64,000 bases of DNA from the NCBI GenBank assembly GCA_025084515.1, contig JAJAGP010000939.1, forward strand, positions 124,001 through 188,000, written 5' to 3'. Position 1 is the stretch's first letter. Every line of letters begins with the position of its first letter. The translations under genes and the position numbers were made by a program. Positions 22,641 through 34,260 of the stretch are shown here, piece by piece. Under the pieces are notes generated by a model. That model was not told the origin of the DNA. It ran no database searches and saw only the letters and a program-made list of their open reading frames with translations. Origin of the DNA: Ancistrus triradiatus (Eukaryota; Chordata; Actinopteri; Siluriformes; Loricariidae).

Positions 22641-24214
22641 GTTAAAAAAAAAATTCATAAATTAAAAAATAAATAAAAAATTGGTATCAGAAAAGAAAAA
22701 GTAGGATCTCTGGAAAATCTCTGGAAAGAAATATAAATTATAAAAAAATAAATTAATGTTTAGATGACATACTTTTGTGATACTACATTTCTTATAATTT
22801 TTTTATTATTGTATTTTTGTATTGTATTATTGTAAACTAAATCATGTCTCCATACATCTAACCACAGGCTTAAGCTTTAAGTATTGTAAAAATGTAGTAA
22901 GGACTAGCAAATTGCTCTCATAATGCTAGCATTTGCATTTATCCTTTTTATTAAGCCACAATCAGACCTGTTATACTAATTGTATTTGCTTTTTAATGTT
23001 GGCAGTCCTTGTGCGTCATTGTAGACAATAAAATGAAATTGTAAACATGTTTTGCAGTTAAATTGGAGGTTTTAAATATTGCATACTCACATAACTGCAA
23101 ATACATGTTTAAATGAGAATTTTCTGTTCAGCATTTTCAAGGTTGCTCATCTGTTTCACAGTGTTGTTTTCTGTATGTATACGAGTTATTATGAAAACCA
23201 CTGATATGAACATGTTAGTGGTAGCATAGAGATTTTCTTTACATTAAACAATCACCTTTCAGGTAGTATTAGGCTTCTCTAAATCACTAGGGGGCGTATA
23301 ATATTGCGCTAACAGATTATCGGTAGACTGCTTGCGCTATTTCTCTGTGTGGTCTGCTCAGTGTTCTTATCATGCATAAACCATGATCAAAATCAGTTAC
23401 CCTAAGCTAATGTATTTACCCCTGCACATGCTGGTATGTGATTTCACTTAAAAATTGATAATCAACAGACAACCCTGTGGTGCTGTAATGAAGAACTTGT
23501 AAAGCTAAGCATTAACATTGTGGATTATAGAAACTTAATAGGTACTTTGTCACCTGTCAGTGTAATTCCTAGCTGTCAAATAACATGAGTTATGAACACA
23601 CACTCCGGAAGTGCAGCCTTTCACAAACCCCCTCAGAAGCACACTCTGGTGAAGCTGTCAGACAGCGCACTGAAGAGCCAGCACTCTCATTAACATAATA
23701 AATGAACTGTGGCTTACATTGTGTGGTAGATGACTTGCCTTTTTGGTAATTAGGCTCTGGGGTTAGAAATACAGTTCCAGAGGTCACCCACCCTTCAACA
23801 CTGACAATGGGGTGGTGAGTCAAGTAATGAGAAATAGCTTGTCTTAGACTGGAGCAGATGGGACTGCTGTGTGTGAACACTAATATATTACAGATAATTA
23901 GTGCCAGTGATGAAAAGTTGGGAAACATATGCGGCAAAGTTTGCAGCATGAAAAATAGCCTTGGCTTCCAAAGGAGTTTTAAAAGGAAAATGAAAAGGTT
24001 TGCTCTGGCGTGGAAAACAATCTGCTGTCAGAGAACTGTACATGTAGCCTACTCTGTGCTCTTAAATCAAGGGAAATACCAGTATTTTTCTCCATAGGAT
24101 GAGTTTCCTTGCATCTAGAAATAAAAACATTTGCTCTGAAAAATAAAACGACATTTTTATTACTGATGTTTTAGTGTAAAGGTTTTAAAAGTTGATGTGC
24201 AATAGCCAATGATA
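22641..24214. other. unassigned AT-rich DNA
   Basis: A- and T-rich runs dominate 22640-22860. The stretch 23560-24060 is repeat-free and less AT-rich but shows no credible exon. Confidence 0.4.
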
Positions 24215-24789
24215 TCTCCAAATAACATTAGTGGGAAGGATGTCAATATTCCAAAGAAAACTGAAATGTACTGTACAGTGCAAAAAACATTACATTTCTT
24301 GTTTTAGCAATGGTATAATGACCATGTATAACATATTGTTGATAACTAGACCCAACAATTTCAAACTTTGATATGTCACTCCATAATACTCTTTTCCACG
24401 GATCTTCATTCCAATCTGTATGAGCTTTAGCATATATTATCCATTTCACCCTGTTCCCCTTCTGAAAAAGTGATTTATTTGCTGCTCCCCTTTCAAAAAG
24501 ACCATTCCTGATCAAGCTTCTTCAAACTGCAGAGGGTCCACTTGGCATACTGATGAAGCTTCCAGATGCTGCTATTGATCAAGTGTAACTAGAGGTCTCA
24601 CTAAATATTTGCCACTGTAGCTTATAAAAGCCGTTTTTTCTGATTAATACTGCTTACAAACTTTCTGCATTTTCTTGGTTGTCTTCTAATAAAAGGACTG
24701 AGAAATAATTATATATGGCCATTATACCATAGCTAAAACAATGGTATATCTAATCCAATGGTGGCCTAAGACTTTTGCACAGTACTGTA
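24215..24789 (-). mobile_element. internally deleted Tc1-like element (family F, copy 2)
   Basis: The right end reads GGCCTAAGACTTTTGCACAG followed by TACTG and a TA at 24788-24789. The left end begins near 24269 with TACTGTACAGTGC, and inner arms (TATAATGACCATG against ATGGCCATTATACC) are inverted. The 50 bp before the left end, including GTCAATATTCCAAAGAAAAC, also precede the copy at 9928. The catalytic C-terminal half of the transposase is missing. Confidence 0.75.
24330..24515 (-). pseudogene. Tc1 transposase fragment (first DDE aspartate)
   Basis: The minus-strand frame begins M-I-R-N-G-L-F and passes through KGNRVKWIIYAKAH, then DPWKRVLWSD with the first catalytic aspartate at codon 24375-24377, then SKFEIVG. 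These blocks are in the expected Tc1 order. The helix-turn-helix upstream and the second aspartate and glutamate downstream are lost. Confidence 0.8.
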
Positions 24790-25268
24790 AATGCCAGCTC
24801 AATTTTACGGAAGGAATGCTTTTTTTAATCATTTTTTTTTTTTTAAACACGTTGTGATTGTGCTAAAAAAATTGATGGGCATATCAGAATGGTTGACAAA
24901 TTCATAATTTCTACCAGTTTATGAAAGAGTATCGCCTGTAAAAGTATATCTTTTTAACGGATATCATTATTGTCAGAGGTTATATTAGAGGCGATAATGG
25001 CTAGATCATCAGATTAGATTCAGCTTTTTAATCCAACCCAACATGGTGATGTAAACAACAACTTACACTCAGGGACACAAGCACAGAAACACCAATTGTC
25101 CTAAAGCCTGTCACATTCATGTATGTGTTGTTTTGCAGAACTTGCCAAGACTTGCGAGAGGGTATACTCAGTTGGTGCATCCTTCTCGATGAGATTATAC
25201 GTCAGAAATTGATTTGACATGACAGATGTGTCATTCAGGCATTCATGACACATATATATATATGATAA
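24790..25268. other. unassigned AT-rich DNA
   Basis: T-runs near 24820-24845 and a short (TA)n just before the next transposon. No gene is recognised. Confidence 0.4.
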
Positions 25269-25270
25269 TA

Positions 25271-26865
25271 CAGTGGGGCAAAAAAAAGGATTGGTGCAGT
25301 CATGATGTGGCAAGTCTCGACTTTCATGAAGAGAGAGAGGTCTGTATTTCATCTAGGTACACTTCAACTATGAGAGACAAATGAGAAAAAAAAATAAAGG
25401 AATTTGATTTATTTTCTAAAGGATTTTTAAAGAATTTAATTGTAAATTATGGTGGAAATAAGTAATTGCGTCAATAAAAAAAAGTCAAACTCAATAACTT
25501 GTAAAATAAACCTTGTTGGCAATGACATAGGTCAAACGTTTCCTCAGTCTTCACCAGGAGTTGCACACACTGTAGCAGGGTATTTTGGCCCATTCCCCCA
25601 TGCCGATCTCCCTCTAGAGCAGTGATGTTTTGGGGCAACCACGGACTTCAAAAACTCCCTCCACAAAATTTCCTATGGGGCGAGGTCTGGAGACTGGCTA
25701 GGCCACTCCAGGACATTGAAATGCTTTTTATGGAAGCCACCTTGTTTGCCCGAGCAGTTGTGTTTGGGATCATTGTCATGTGGATGGAAGACCCAGCCCA
25801 CGTTCCATCTTCAATGCTCTCACTGATGGAAAGGAGGGTTTTTTTGCCTAACTTAAAAATCTCACGAGACATGGCCCCGTTCATTCTTCCCTCCAAACAG
25901 ATTTCAGTCGCCTGTCCCCTCTGCAGACAAAACAGCCCCAAAGCTGAGTTTTCACCCCCCATGCTTCACCAGTAGGTATGGCGCAACTCAGCATTTCTTC
26001 CCCAAACACGGCCCGAGTTGAGTTTGTTTACCAAAAACAGTTCGATTTTGGTTTCATCTGACCACATGATTTTCTCCCATCTTCTTCTAGATATCCATAT
26101 GCTCTCTGGCAAACTTCAGACTGGCTTGGACATAGTAATGGCTTAAGCAGGGGGACACGCCTGGCACTGCAGGATCGGAGTCCCTATCGGCGTAGTGTGA
26201 TTATGATGGTTGCTTTGTTACTTTGGTCCCAGCTCTCTGCAGGTCGGTCAGCAGGGTCCCTTCGTGTAGTTCTGGGGATTTTTGCTCACCGTTCTCATGA
26301 TCATTTTGACCCCCACGGGATGAGATCTTGCATGGGGCCCCACAGATCGAGGGAGATTATTCAAGGGTCTGTATGTCTTACAATTGCTCCCAGAGTTGAT
26401 TTATTCACACCAACCCTGCTTGCCTAGTGTAGTCACTCTTCCCAGTCATGCTGCAGGTCTGAAAATTTCTTCCTGGGTCCTCGACGATCTTTGTTTGGCC
26501 ATGGTGAGTTTGGAGTCTGACTGATTGAAGGGGTGGACAGTGTCTATTATACAGATAACGAGGTCAAACAGGTTCCATTAATACAGGTAACGAGTGGAGG
26601 ACAGAAGAGCTTCTTAAAGAAGAAGTTACAGGTTTGTGAGAGCCAGAAATCTTGCTTGTTTGTGGGTGGCCACATACTTATTTTCCACCATGACTTACAA
26701 TTAAATTCTTTAAAAATCCTCCAACGTGATTTCTTTTATTTGTTTTTTCATTTTGTCTCTCATAGTTAAAGTGTACCTATGATGAAAATTACAAACCTCT
26801 CTCATCTTTCTAAGTCGGAGAACTTGCACAATCAGTGACCGACTAAATACTTTTTTGCCCCACTG
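25271..26865 (-). mobile_element. near full-length Tc1-like element (family A), minus strand
   Basis: The element is bounded by CAGTGGGGCAAAAAAAAGGA and the inverted TTTTTTGCCCCACTG, with TA at 25269-25270 and 26866-26867. Terminal repeats of roughly 200 bp include TTTTTAAAGAATTTAATTGT at the left and its complement at 26698-26715. At 1,595 bp it has the normal size of an autonomous Tc1. A second copy in opposite orientation lies at 60450-61932. Confidence 0.9.
25490..26502 (-). pseudogene. Tc1 transposase pseudogene
   Basis: An ATG at 26502 starts MAKQRSSRTQEEIF, corresponding to the MAKIKEPSKDTRKKI start of the copy at 60826. The helix-turn-helix is frameshifted. Between 25962 and 25648 an open frame holds MGGENSALGLFCLQRGQATE and GRMNGAMSREI, then the damaged second aspartate block (MTMIPNTTARA for HDNDPKHTA-like). 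The family carries out cut-and-paste transposition at TA; this copy has several frameshifts and changed catalytic residues and must be inactive. Confidence 0.85.
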
Positions 26866-26867
26866 TA

Positions 26868-27785
26868 GGTTTTTCAGTGAAACCAATCACATGCTTTGAC
26901 GATAGTGGGCAGACCCTCTTGGTTGGGCCACGTAATCAAGGTCAGTTTAAACATTAGAAATGACCGAACAATGAAAATAACAAATCCAAAACTTTATTTC
27001 TCCTGTTTCACTGAGTGAGGCAGAGTCAACATATAACAGACAGCTCAAGTTTTACAAAGCCAGTTGATGATCGAAAAAAAGGACTTATTCAGCACAATCC
27101 ACAGATAATGGAATGAAAAACTACTAATGATAAAGGTAAAGTAAAATTAGTTGTTTATGGCTGGTGGATGAATATGGCTACTTGTGACTTTTGACCATTT
27201 TGCTGGCGTGTAGTATTGTGGTAAAATTATTCATAGTTTATTTGCTTCTCTTGATAATTGATAAATAAATTTGTGAGTTTTGGTAGTGTTCGTGCCACAA
27301 TTATGTGTGTTTGACTATTTGATCAGGCTGAAGCAGCTACTTGTATGACTGACTGCATTTAATATCATTCAGATTGTTCATTTTCACTTTGGATAAAATA
27401 TGTTTCAATTGGAATAACAATGCCCCTTAAATTTCAGATGCCCCCTCCACTGAATCTGCCCTGGTGCCGGCTCTGTATTTTGGACAGGCAATTGAAAAAT
27501 ACATGGGAAGCCCATCTTCCCTTCCATTTCAATAAAATACGGCATGGAAATGTTTACCAAAGTACTATTAATTAGTTTTAGTGGAACTAATTGAAGCCTC
27601 TCTGAGAGTCTATGCGGCAAACACGTATGTGTTAAAAATATAGGATGAAAGACCAACGCTAATTGGACAAATGGCTTTGAAGATGTCATTTTAAGCTACG
27701 CCTCAAAGCACAGGCTCCACTTGCAGTGAATGAAGTGTGGGTGTGGGGCATTTTGCAGCGCATCAAAACAGCGCAACAGCCGAGT
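26868..27785. other. unassigned non-coding DNA
   Basis: No gene or named repeat is visible between the Tc1 element and the microsatellite complex. Confidence 0.4.
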
Positions 27786-27963
27786 AGAGGGGGGGGGGGA
27801 GGGGATGGAGGTATAGAGATAGAGATAGAGAGAGAGAGAGAGATATAGAGAGAAAGAGAGAGAGGTGAACACACCCACACACACACACAACAGAGAGAGA
27901 GAGATAGAGAGCTAGTAGAGAGGAGAGAGAGACGGATGAAGAGAGATATATATATACACATAA

Positions 27964-28005
<42 letters not shown>

Positions 28006-28066
28006 TATAGTAGGATATAGATATAGATACACCACACACACAAACACACACCACACACAGTATATA

Positions 28067-28099
<33 letters not shown>

Positions 28100-28126
28100 C
28101 TATATATATATATATATATAATATAT

Positions 28127-28242
28127 CATAATCATAAGCATTTTCGACAAGGTTAAAATTTCTTTTTTAGACAAAACTGCAAACTTGCTTTGAGAAGCCA
28201 AAAGACCCGCAAAGGTTGTTTTGTTTGTAGAAATAGGTCTAG
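28127..28242. repeat. 110-bp unit, copy 1
   Basis: The copy starts CATAATCATAAGCATTTT and includes GAGAAGCCAAAAGACCCGCA and GGTTGTTTTG, ending AATAGGTCTAG. It is slightly longer than the other two because of small insertions. No function is recognised. Confidence 0.85.
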
Positions 28243-28565
28243 TATATATATAGTATATAGTATAGATAGATATACAATATAATATATGTTATAGATATAT
28301 ATGTATATGATATAGACATATATAGATAGATATAGAGAGAGATGATGAGATGAGTGAGAGAGAGAGAGAGAGAGAGGTATATATATATAAGTACAGACAG
28401 ACAGATATATATATATACATATATATAACATACACACTGTATATATAGATATATTATACATACAGATATAGATATACACACCACACACACACACACACAT
28501 ATAGATATATACACACACACACACAACACACACCATATTATACACACCACACATATATATATTAT

Positions 28566-28665
28566 CCTAATCATAAGCATTTTTGACAACGTAAATTGCT
28601 TTTTTTAGACAAACTACAACTTGCTTGAGAAGCCAAAAGACTCGAAAGGTTGTTTTGAGAAATAG

Positions 28666-28669
<4 letters not shown>
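28566..28669. repeat. 110-bp unit, copy 2
   Basis: The copy shares AATCATAAGCATTTTTGACA, ACGTAAATTGCTTTTTT and GAGAAGCCAAAAGACTCGAA with copy 3 and is closer to it than to copy 1. Confidence 0.85.
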
Positions 28670-28696
<27 letters not shown>

Positions 28697-29499
28697 AGAT
28701 ATATTATATATCTACAGAAAAAAAAACAACAAAAAAAAAAAAAAGGAGAGAGAAAGAGAGAGAGAGAGAGAGAAAAAGAGGAGAGAGAGAGACGGGATAG
28801 GAAGATAGAGACGAAAATGAGAAAGAGAGATGAGAGAGAGAGAGACAGAGAAGAGAGAGAGAGAGGAGACAGAGAACACAGAGAGAGAGAGAGAGGAGAC
28901 TGAGAGAGACAGAGACACAGGAGAGAGAGAGAGAGGACAGAGAGAGAGAGAGAGAGAGACATACACACGGAGAGAGAGAGCGAGGAGAGAGTAGAGATAT
29001 AGGATATTAGATATAAAGAAATACAAAAAAAACAGATAGATAGATAGATAATATAGAGATATATATATATATATATAGATATATAGATATAGATATCTAT
29101 ATAGATATAGATATATATATATATATAAATGTGATATATAAATAATATATATATAATATATATATTATATACTATATATATATATACAAATACCCAAAAA
29201 ATATATATATACACACACACACACACACCACATATACATACACACACACACCCACACAACACACAGATATATATATATATATATTATATAGATATATTTA
29301 TTATATATACAGTGTGTATGTATATATATATAATTATATATATACAGTGTGTATGTAATATTATTATATATATATATAATATATATATAGATATGTCATA
29401 TATGTGTGTGTGATGTGTGTGTGTGTATATGTATTATGTGTGTGTGGTGTGTGTATATATATGTGTGTGTTGTGTGTTGTGTGTGTGTGTGTGTGTATA

Positions 29500-29540
<41 letters not shown>

Positions 29541-29542
<2 letters not shown>

Positions 29543-29647
29543 TAATCATAAGCATTTTTGACAACGTAAATTGCTTTTTTAGACAAACTGCAACTTTCTT
29601 TGAGAAGCCAAAAGACTCAAAAGGTTGTTTTGTAGAAATAGGTCTAG
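29541..29647. repeat. 110-bp unit, copy 3
   Basis: The last unit borders unique sequence on its right and a long (TA)n/(GT)n tract on its left. This suggests that the array grew from this side or ends here. Confidence 0.85.
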
Positions 29648-29679
29648 GACCTATTACGGAGTTCACAGGTCTCAGGTGA

Positions 29680-29830
29680 GCATGAAACCTGAGCAGTGCA
29701 CCAGTCCATAGCAGGACTGGGTAGGGGTTGCTGTTCTTAGTCCAGGCTGATGATCTTTTCAGACGATAGTCCCTGCATCATTCCCAACCTTGTTGGAAGA
29801 CACTACTGGGACTTGAATAATCGCTGCACC
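29680..29830 (+). repeat. degenerate tRNA-like repeat
   Basis: GTAGGGGTTGCTGTTC, a TGATGATCT word, GAAGACACTACTGGGACTTG and a closing CGCTGCACC align in order with 62330-62480. Both resemble middle portions of the tRNA-like repeat family of this window. Confidence 0.4.
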
Positions 29831-30465
29831 CTCCAAACACACTAGCCAACTCTTATACCTGATGTAATGGGTATCATGTATTATGCGTATGTCTACAAAA
29901 AATTGAGATTTAAGAATTACAGTAGCTTTTGTTTTCAGGAACCTCACAGGCTCTAAATTGAACTGCACACCCTGAAATATTCCACATCTGTGCCTCTATT
30001 TCAGTGTGCACCAACTGACTCCTAAAGAGATGAGGACCCTGGTTGTAAAATACTGGTGTACGTGCTGTATTATTCCACAGCTATTACTGCTTTAATTATC
30101 ATCTCTAGTGGCACGGTCTTAAGGGCACTACCTTCCGCGTACGTTTATTAAATAGCCATCAAGGTCCAGACTTCTTAATACCCTTAAAACCTTTCTAAAC
30201 CTCTGAAAAGACATTGTCTTCACTCTATGATAATGACTGTCCTTTGTTTCCACAATCAGGGAGCTACTCAGCGTGACATTTATGCTGTGCAAATATGCCC
30301 CTTTTTTGGGAAAATAAATTAATCGAAGGCGCATAAATCACCGAAGTTTGATAAGCAAGAAAAGCCTGTCATTTTGATTCTTCTCCACATACATGGTTCA
30401 AGAGCTGGCAGACTCAGACAATAAGAGGAGGTGATTTATATGCTTTTAATAAAGATAACGTAACC
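29831..30465. other. unassigned non-coding DNA
   Basis: Nothing recognisable. Confidence 0.4.
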
Positions 30466-30665
30466 AGTGTGGACTGGTGGTGTAGTACTTAGCAATCTTC
30501 ACGTCACGGCCTGGCTACTGCCCATGTGAAGGTGGCATGATCTCAATGTGTCTGAATGGGTTTCTTACAGATATTGCAGCTTCCCCTAACATTCCAAACA
30601 CATGCATTAGGTCAGTTGGTGTCATGTGCCCTGTGATGGACTGTCGCCCTGTCCTGGGGTGGTTC
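30466..30665 (+). repeat. tRNA-like dispersed repeat (SINE-type), plus strand
   Basis: GGACTGGTGGTGTAGTACTT resembles the tRNA-like head; later come GAATGGGTTTCTTACAG, CATTCCAAACACATGCATTA and CTGTGATGGACTGTCGCCCT, landmarks of the same family read forward. Box B is eroded. Confidence 0.55.
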
Positions 30666-31538
30666 CCACATTGTGGTCAGTCACATGTTTCTAGTAGTAA
30701 GGTCAGTTTCTAAATTCAGATTTTAGACTCGAGTGAATAATGCAACTTACTCTCTATATAGGTGCGTATTATTGCTGTCAAATATTGAATTGGGATTATT
30801 TGCATTTGTTTTGTTGTGTTAATCAAGATTATTTTATTTCCTCTTACTCTTATTTGACCCTAAAGCAGATTTCCCAATAAAAAAGGCATACCCATCCATA
30901 GAAGTGGAAAACATAAGCTTTGACAGAATTAATTCTTTACCCTTTAATAATGCAACCACATCAATTTTATCATGTCTTTTCTTGCTTGCTGCAGCACAAC
31001 ATTTCATTTGTTCTTCACTGAGGGAGACCTTGCCAAGCCTTTGCATTCAACAATTAAAATCCATACTAGCAATTACTGTGAAGATACATTTTTTATGAAA
31101 ACTATTCATTTGATTACATACTTTTATTGGAAACAGCATGTGGAAGATGCTGTCTTGTATGCCTGGCATGTTGTTAAACCATGCAGTGAAGTTTAGTGTG
31201 TTTATGAAAAACATCTGCCGTTGCACCATTCTAAACAAAGCTGTATAAGGGAGTTTCTGATATTAACACCCTCACTAATTCTGTTCCCTATAATGGTGCT
31301 CTGTGTAGTATGTAAAATGTGGGGAATAGTGATTACTGGTAGCTCATCATGGTCAAGCTTCGAACATGCTATTAATGCATTAAAAATTATTGACCCATCA
31401 GCACAATATTAACACATTAATGTAATCAGTTTTATGTTATTGCTCATGTAATTTTCATATTCTTAATCATTTGTATTTAAGAATAAATTGTTCTTGATGT
31501 CTGTTGTCTCCAGCATCTGTAAGCAGTCCAGGATTACA
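30666..31538. other. unassigned non-coding DNA
   Basis: No gene or named repeat is visible. Confidence 0.4.
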
Positions 31539-31540
31539 TA

Positions 31541-31990
31541 CACTATATAGACCATAGCTTGTGGACACCCAAAAACTTACATCCATAACATGGCTATTAG
31601 TATGGAGTTGGAACAGCTACCTTGAAAGCTCCTAACAGTAGATAAAGAGAACCCAAAAATATTATCCTTGGTCATTTATTGTATTGGGGAAAATGATCCT
31701 GTATTACATACATTATAAGGACAAAGGTCTGTGGACATCCAAAAAAATGGATATTAGTATGGAGTTGCCCCCACATTTGCTACTACAACAGCCTCTGTTC
31801 TTCTAAAAGGGCTTTCCACTAGATTTTGGAACATGACTGTGAGGTCAGCTTCTGGTGTTAGAGTTGAGGTCAAGGATTTGTTCAAGCCAGCCAAATTCTC
31901 AATCAAAGCTGGCAAACCAATTGTCTCTGGACTTAGTTTAAAGACAGCAGTACAGAAAGTTGATGAACTGACTTGTTGGAGGCACCAATT
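31541..31990 (-). mobile_element. composite of fragments of two Tc1 families
   Basis: 31541-31625 is a Tc1 terminus (CACTATATAGACCATAGCTT, TATTAGTATGGAGTTGGAAC). It is followed at 31628-31710 by an inverted-repeat fragment of family E (CTTGGTCATTTATT, GGGGAAAATGATCC). A second start of the first terminus then follows at 31711 (CATTATAAGGACAAAGGTCT, TATTAGTATGGAGTTGCCCC). It continues through GCTTTCCACTAGATTTTGGA and GTGAGGTCAGCTTCTGGTGT, antisense to the C-terminal region of a Tc1 transposase. No open reading frame survives. Confidence 0.65.
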
Positions 31991-31994
31991 GACC

Positions 31995-32130
31995 TATTGT
32001 GTGAGGAAACCAAATGAGGAAACCCTCACAGCCATGAGGAAAACATGCCAACTCCAAACAGATGGAATTGTACCATGGAATTATTGAGCAGTGAGGTGAT
32101 AGCACTAACCGCTGTGCCACCGTGGAGCCC
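31995..32130 (-). repeat. tRNA-like dispersed repeat (SINE-type), minus strand
   Basis: The plus strand reads GTGTGAGGAAACCAAATGAG, AAAACATGCCAACTCC and GCACTAACCGCTGTGCCACC. The last is the reverse of a tRNA-like head GGTGGCACAGCGGTTAGTGC, including an A-box-like word. Confidence 0.65.
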
Positions 32131-32825
32131 TGATTTGATATTCAGATGACCTATATAAATTGATTACTTAATCAGACAGTAGATTTGTAGCTTACAGATT
32201 GTATGCCATGCTCAAATCAGACAGTTACAGCTTTAGCATACAAATTAAGCTGATATAAAAGGGTAGCTCATATAGAGTGCTTACAAAAACCTTATAATAC
32301 ATATAATATTTTTTCCTGACTGCTGTGTTGGTTAGAGACCCATGTTCATGGAAAACAGAAATGAGGTACAGAGATGAGGTTGTATACGAGGAAATCACTT
32401 TCTTGTGTAGCCTGGGGGGATTGGAGCACAGTGCAGTGTCACTGGTATTCAGGAGATGATGTGGCAATGCATTGATGAAAGTGAAAGCTTTGATGAACGT
32501 TACGATTAAAGCTCTTACAATTTGCCATGCTCAGAATGAACTAGGCCAGGCACAGTTTTAAATTGTATTTTGAATGTTAAGGGAATTTAGATTAACATGC
32601 TTCAGCTGAATGCATTTCTGGTACTGCCACTTAACACGAATGCATAGCACTGGACTGTACTAGGCAAAATAATACAGCAAGTAGCTTTCAGACACGCATT
32701 GCCACATCATCTCCTGAATGCCAATCCTGTTTTTGTATCTTTCACCTGCAACCCTTAGTTTCAATATAGTTAAGCCTTCTTTCCATTTGTCTGAGTCTTT
32801 TTGGATCACCATGATGACCATAAGG
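32131..32825. other. unassigned non-coding DNA
   Basis: CTCCTGAAT-type words recur at 32449 and 32710 in related contexts (GCATTGCCACATCATCTCCTGAAT and the reverse complement of 32452-32475), a small inverted repeat about 240 bp apart. Otherwise nothing is recognised. Confidence 0.35.
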
Positions 32826-32990
32826 GGGACTGTGGTATCAAGGCATCAAGTAATGTAATAGACTGCTGCCAAGTTGCAGCTGTAGACCCCTTGAGTGAGG
32901 CCCTACAGTTACAGACCTTGTAATACGGTATCAGTTAGAAGTTACTCTGAATAATGCCGTCCGCTAAAATCTTTAAATGTAAAATTTAAA
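32826..32990 (+). repeat. V-SINE, plus strand, decayed
   Basis: GGGACTGTGGTATCAAGGCA corresponds to the head of the intact copy at 49946. CTTGAGTGAGGCCCT, GTTAGAAGTTACTCTGAATA and CCGTCCGCTAAAATC follow in V-SINE order, with an AAATGTAAAAT tail. Confidence 0.65.
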
Positions 32991-34152
32991 GGACTAGTGA
33001 TCATTTTTTAACAAAGATCATTTTTAGGATATTGTGAAATATATTTTCGCTGTTTAACCATGTTCACACACATGTAGTTATGGACTGTGTCTAAAATGGT
33101 CCCCTAATCTCTATTCCCTACATCCCTACATTTTACATATGATATAGAGCACCAATAGCCTATAGGGGACAGACTTGGTGAGGGTGGTACACAACATTGC
33201 ATAATTACTTATAAGGTTATTCTTATCACAGTGCTATAGAAGATTCTGTCAGGTAATGACAGTAAATGCCACTATGTGGATTAACAATATGCCTGGCACA
33301 CAGGATAACATGAGGTGGATGATTTGGACCCAGGTGCAGAGTGATACTGGGTTCACCCTCTGGGAGCACAAGAGGCAAAGCCAGGCCTTATGGAAGCCCC
33401 AAAGAAGAAAGACCTTCCCTTACTGAATATATTTATATATAATAAATAAAAGTATAGGCTTCATATGAGGGAAGGAGAGAGGGTATGTGTAACTGTATGC
33501 CCACTGTAACTATAAATCCCCACGGTAACTGTGTGGGGATTTGATCCTGGGATCATAGGTTTACTGGGCATGCACTCTACCACTGCACCACTACTAAATA
33601 CATGCATACTGTATCTGTAGAGGGACTAAAAAAAGGTGGGAAAATCAAAAAGAGCTGAGCACAAAATGGCGTCTACAAACATAAAATGAAGAGGAGCTGA
33701 GAGGAGTTCCCCCCAATCTCCCAAACTCAAATAAAAGCTTTCTAAAAGCCCTACTTTTCTCATTTAAACTGTCTTTTTACTTAAAATTTTAATCTCTCTC
33801 TCAGATTTCTAAACAGTTAGGTGTGCTTTCTCGGTTTTATCTTTAGCATTCTTTGCTTTCATTCACCTTTGTCACAGATATTCTGTCTTCTCATGACTTT
33901 CCTAGATCAACTTTCAGAATTTTCTTTTCAGGTGTAGCTTCTGGGAAAAATAGTTCACAGAGCTGCCTTCTTAGACTGTGTAGAGTGTCCTCGCTACCCT
34001 CTGCCAGTGCCCGAGGACACCGCTGACACTAACAGCACATTATGTTTCGAATAAAATAGCCTAATATGATATTTTGCATGAAAAAGGCATCATTCTGTAA
34101 TCACTTGTTTTTTGGGTTTCTGAACACAATGTCCTCAGAGAATCAGGTACAG
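32991..34152. other. unassigned DNA with a tRNA-like remnant
   Basis: 33515-33600 carries GATTTGATCCTGGGATCATA and GCATGCACTCTACCACTGCA, the reverse of a tRNA-like sequence. It is too eroded to call a tRNA gene. The rest is unassigned. Confidence 0.35.
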
Positions 34153-34154
34153 TA

Positions 34155-34260
34155 CAGCTGACCCTCCATATCTGCAGGTTTCGCATCCACAGTTTCAGCT
34201 AATTGTGGATGGAACGAAAGCAATAAAATAAATAAATAAATAAATAATGAAAGTTCCAAG
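34155..34260 (+). mobile_element. pogo-type terminal fragment
   Basis: After TA at 34153-34154 the sequence CAGCTGACCCTCCATATCTG, followed by GCATCCACAGTTTCAGC, resembles termini of Tigger/MER2-like elements known from vertebrates. An (AAAT)n run follows at about 34222-34247. No opposite end was recognised. Confidence 0.4.

Larger units (their letters stand above)
27786..29647. repeat. compound microsatellite complex with embedded 110-bp units
   Basis: About 1.9 kb of (GA)n, (TA)n and (CA)n tracts occurs in a recurring order, interrupted by three copies of a non-microsatellite unit at 28127-28242, 28566-28669 and 29541-29647. Spacings between unit starts are 439 and 975 bp, mostly from microsatellite length. 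Very long open frames on both strands are only translations of dinucleotide repeats. Assembly error in such DNA is possible. Confidence 0.9.

Noticed and set aside
27686..29679. Long open frames on both strands (up to about 230 codons) in the microsatellite complex
   Set aside because: They are translations of GA, TA and CA repeats (strings of I-Y, S-L and C-V) with no real protein composition or domain.
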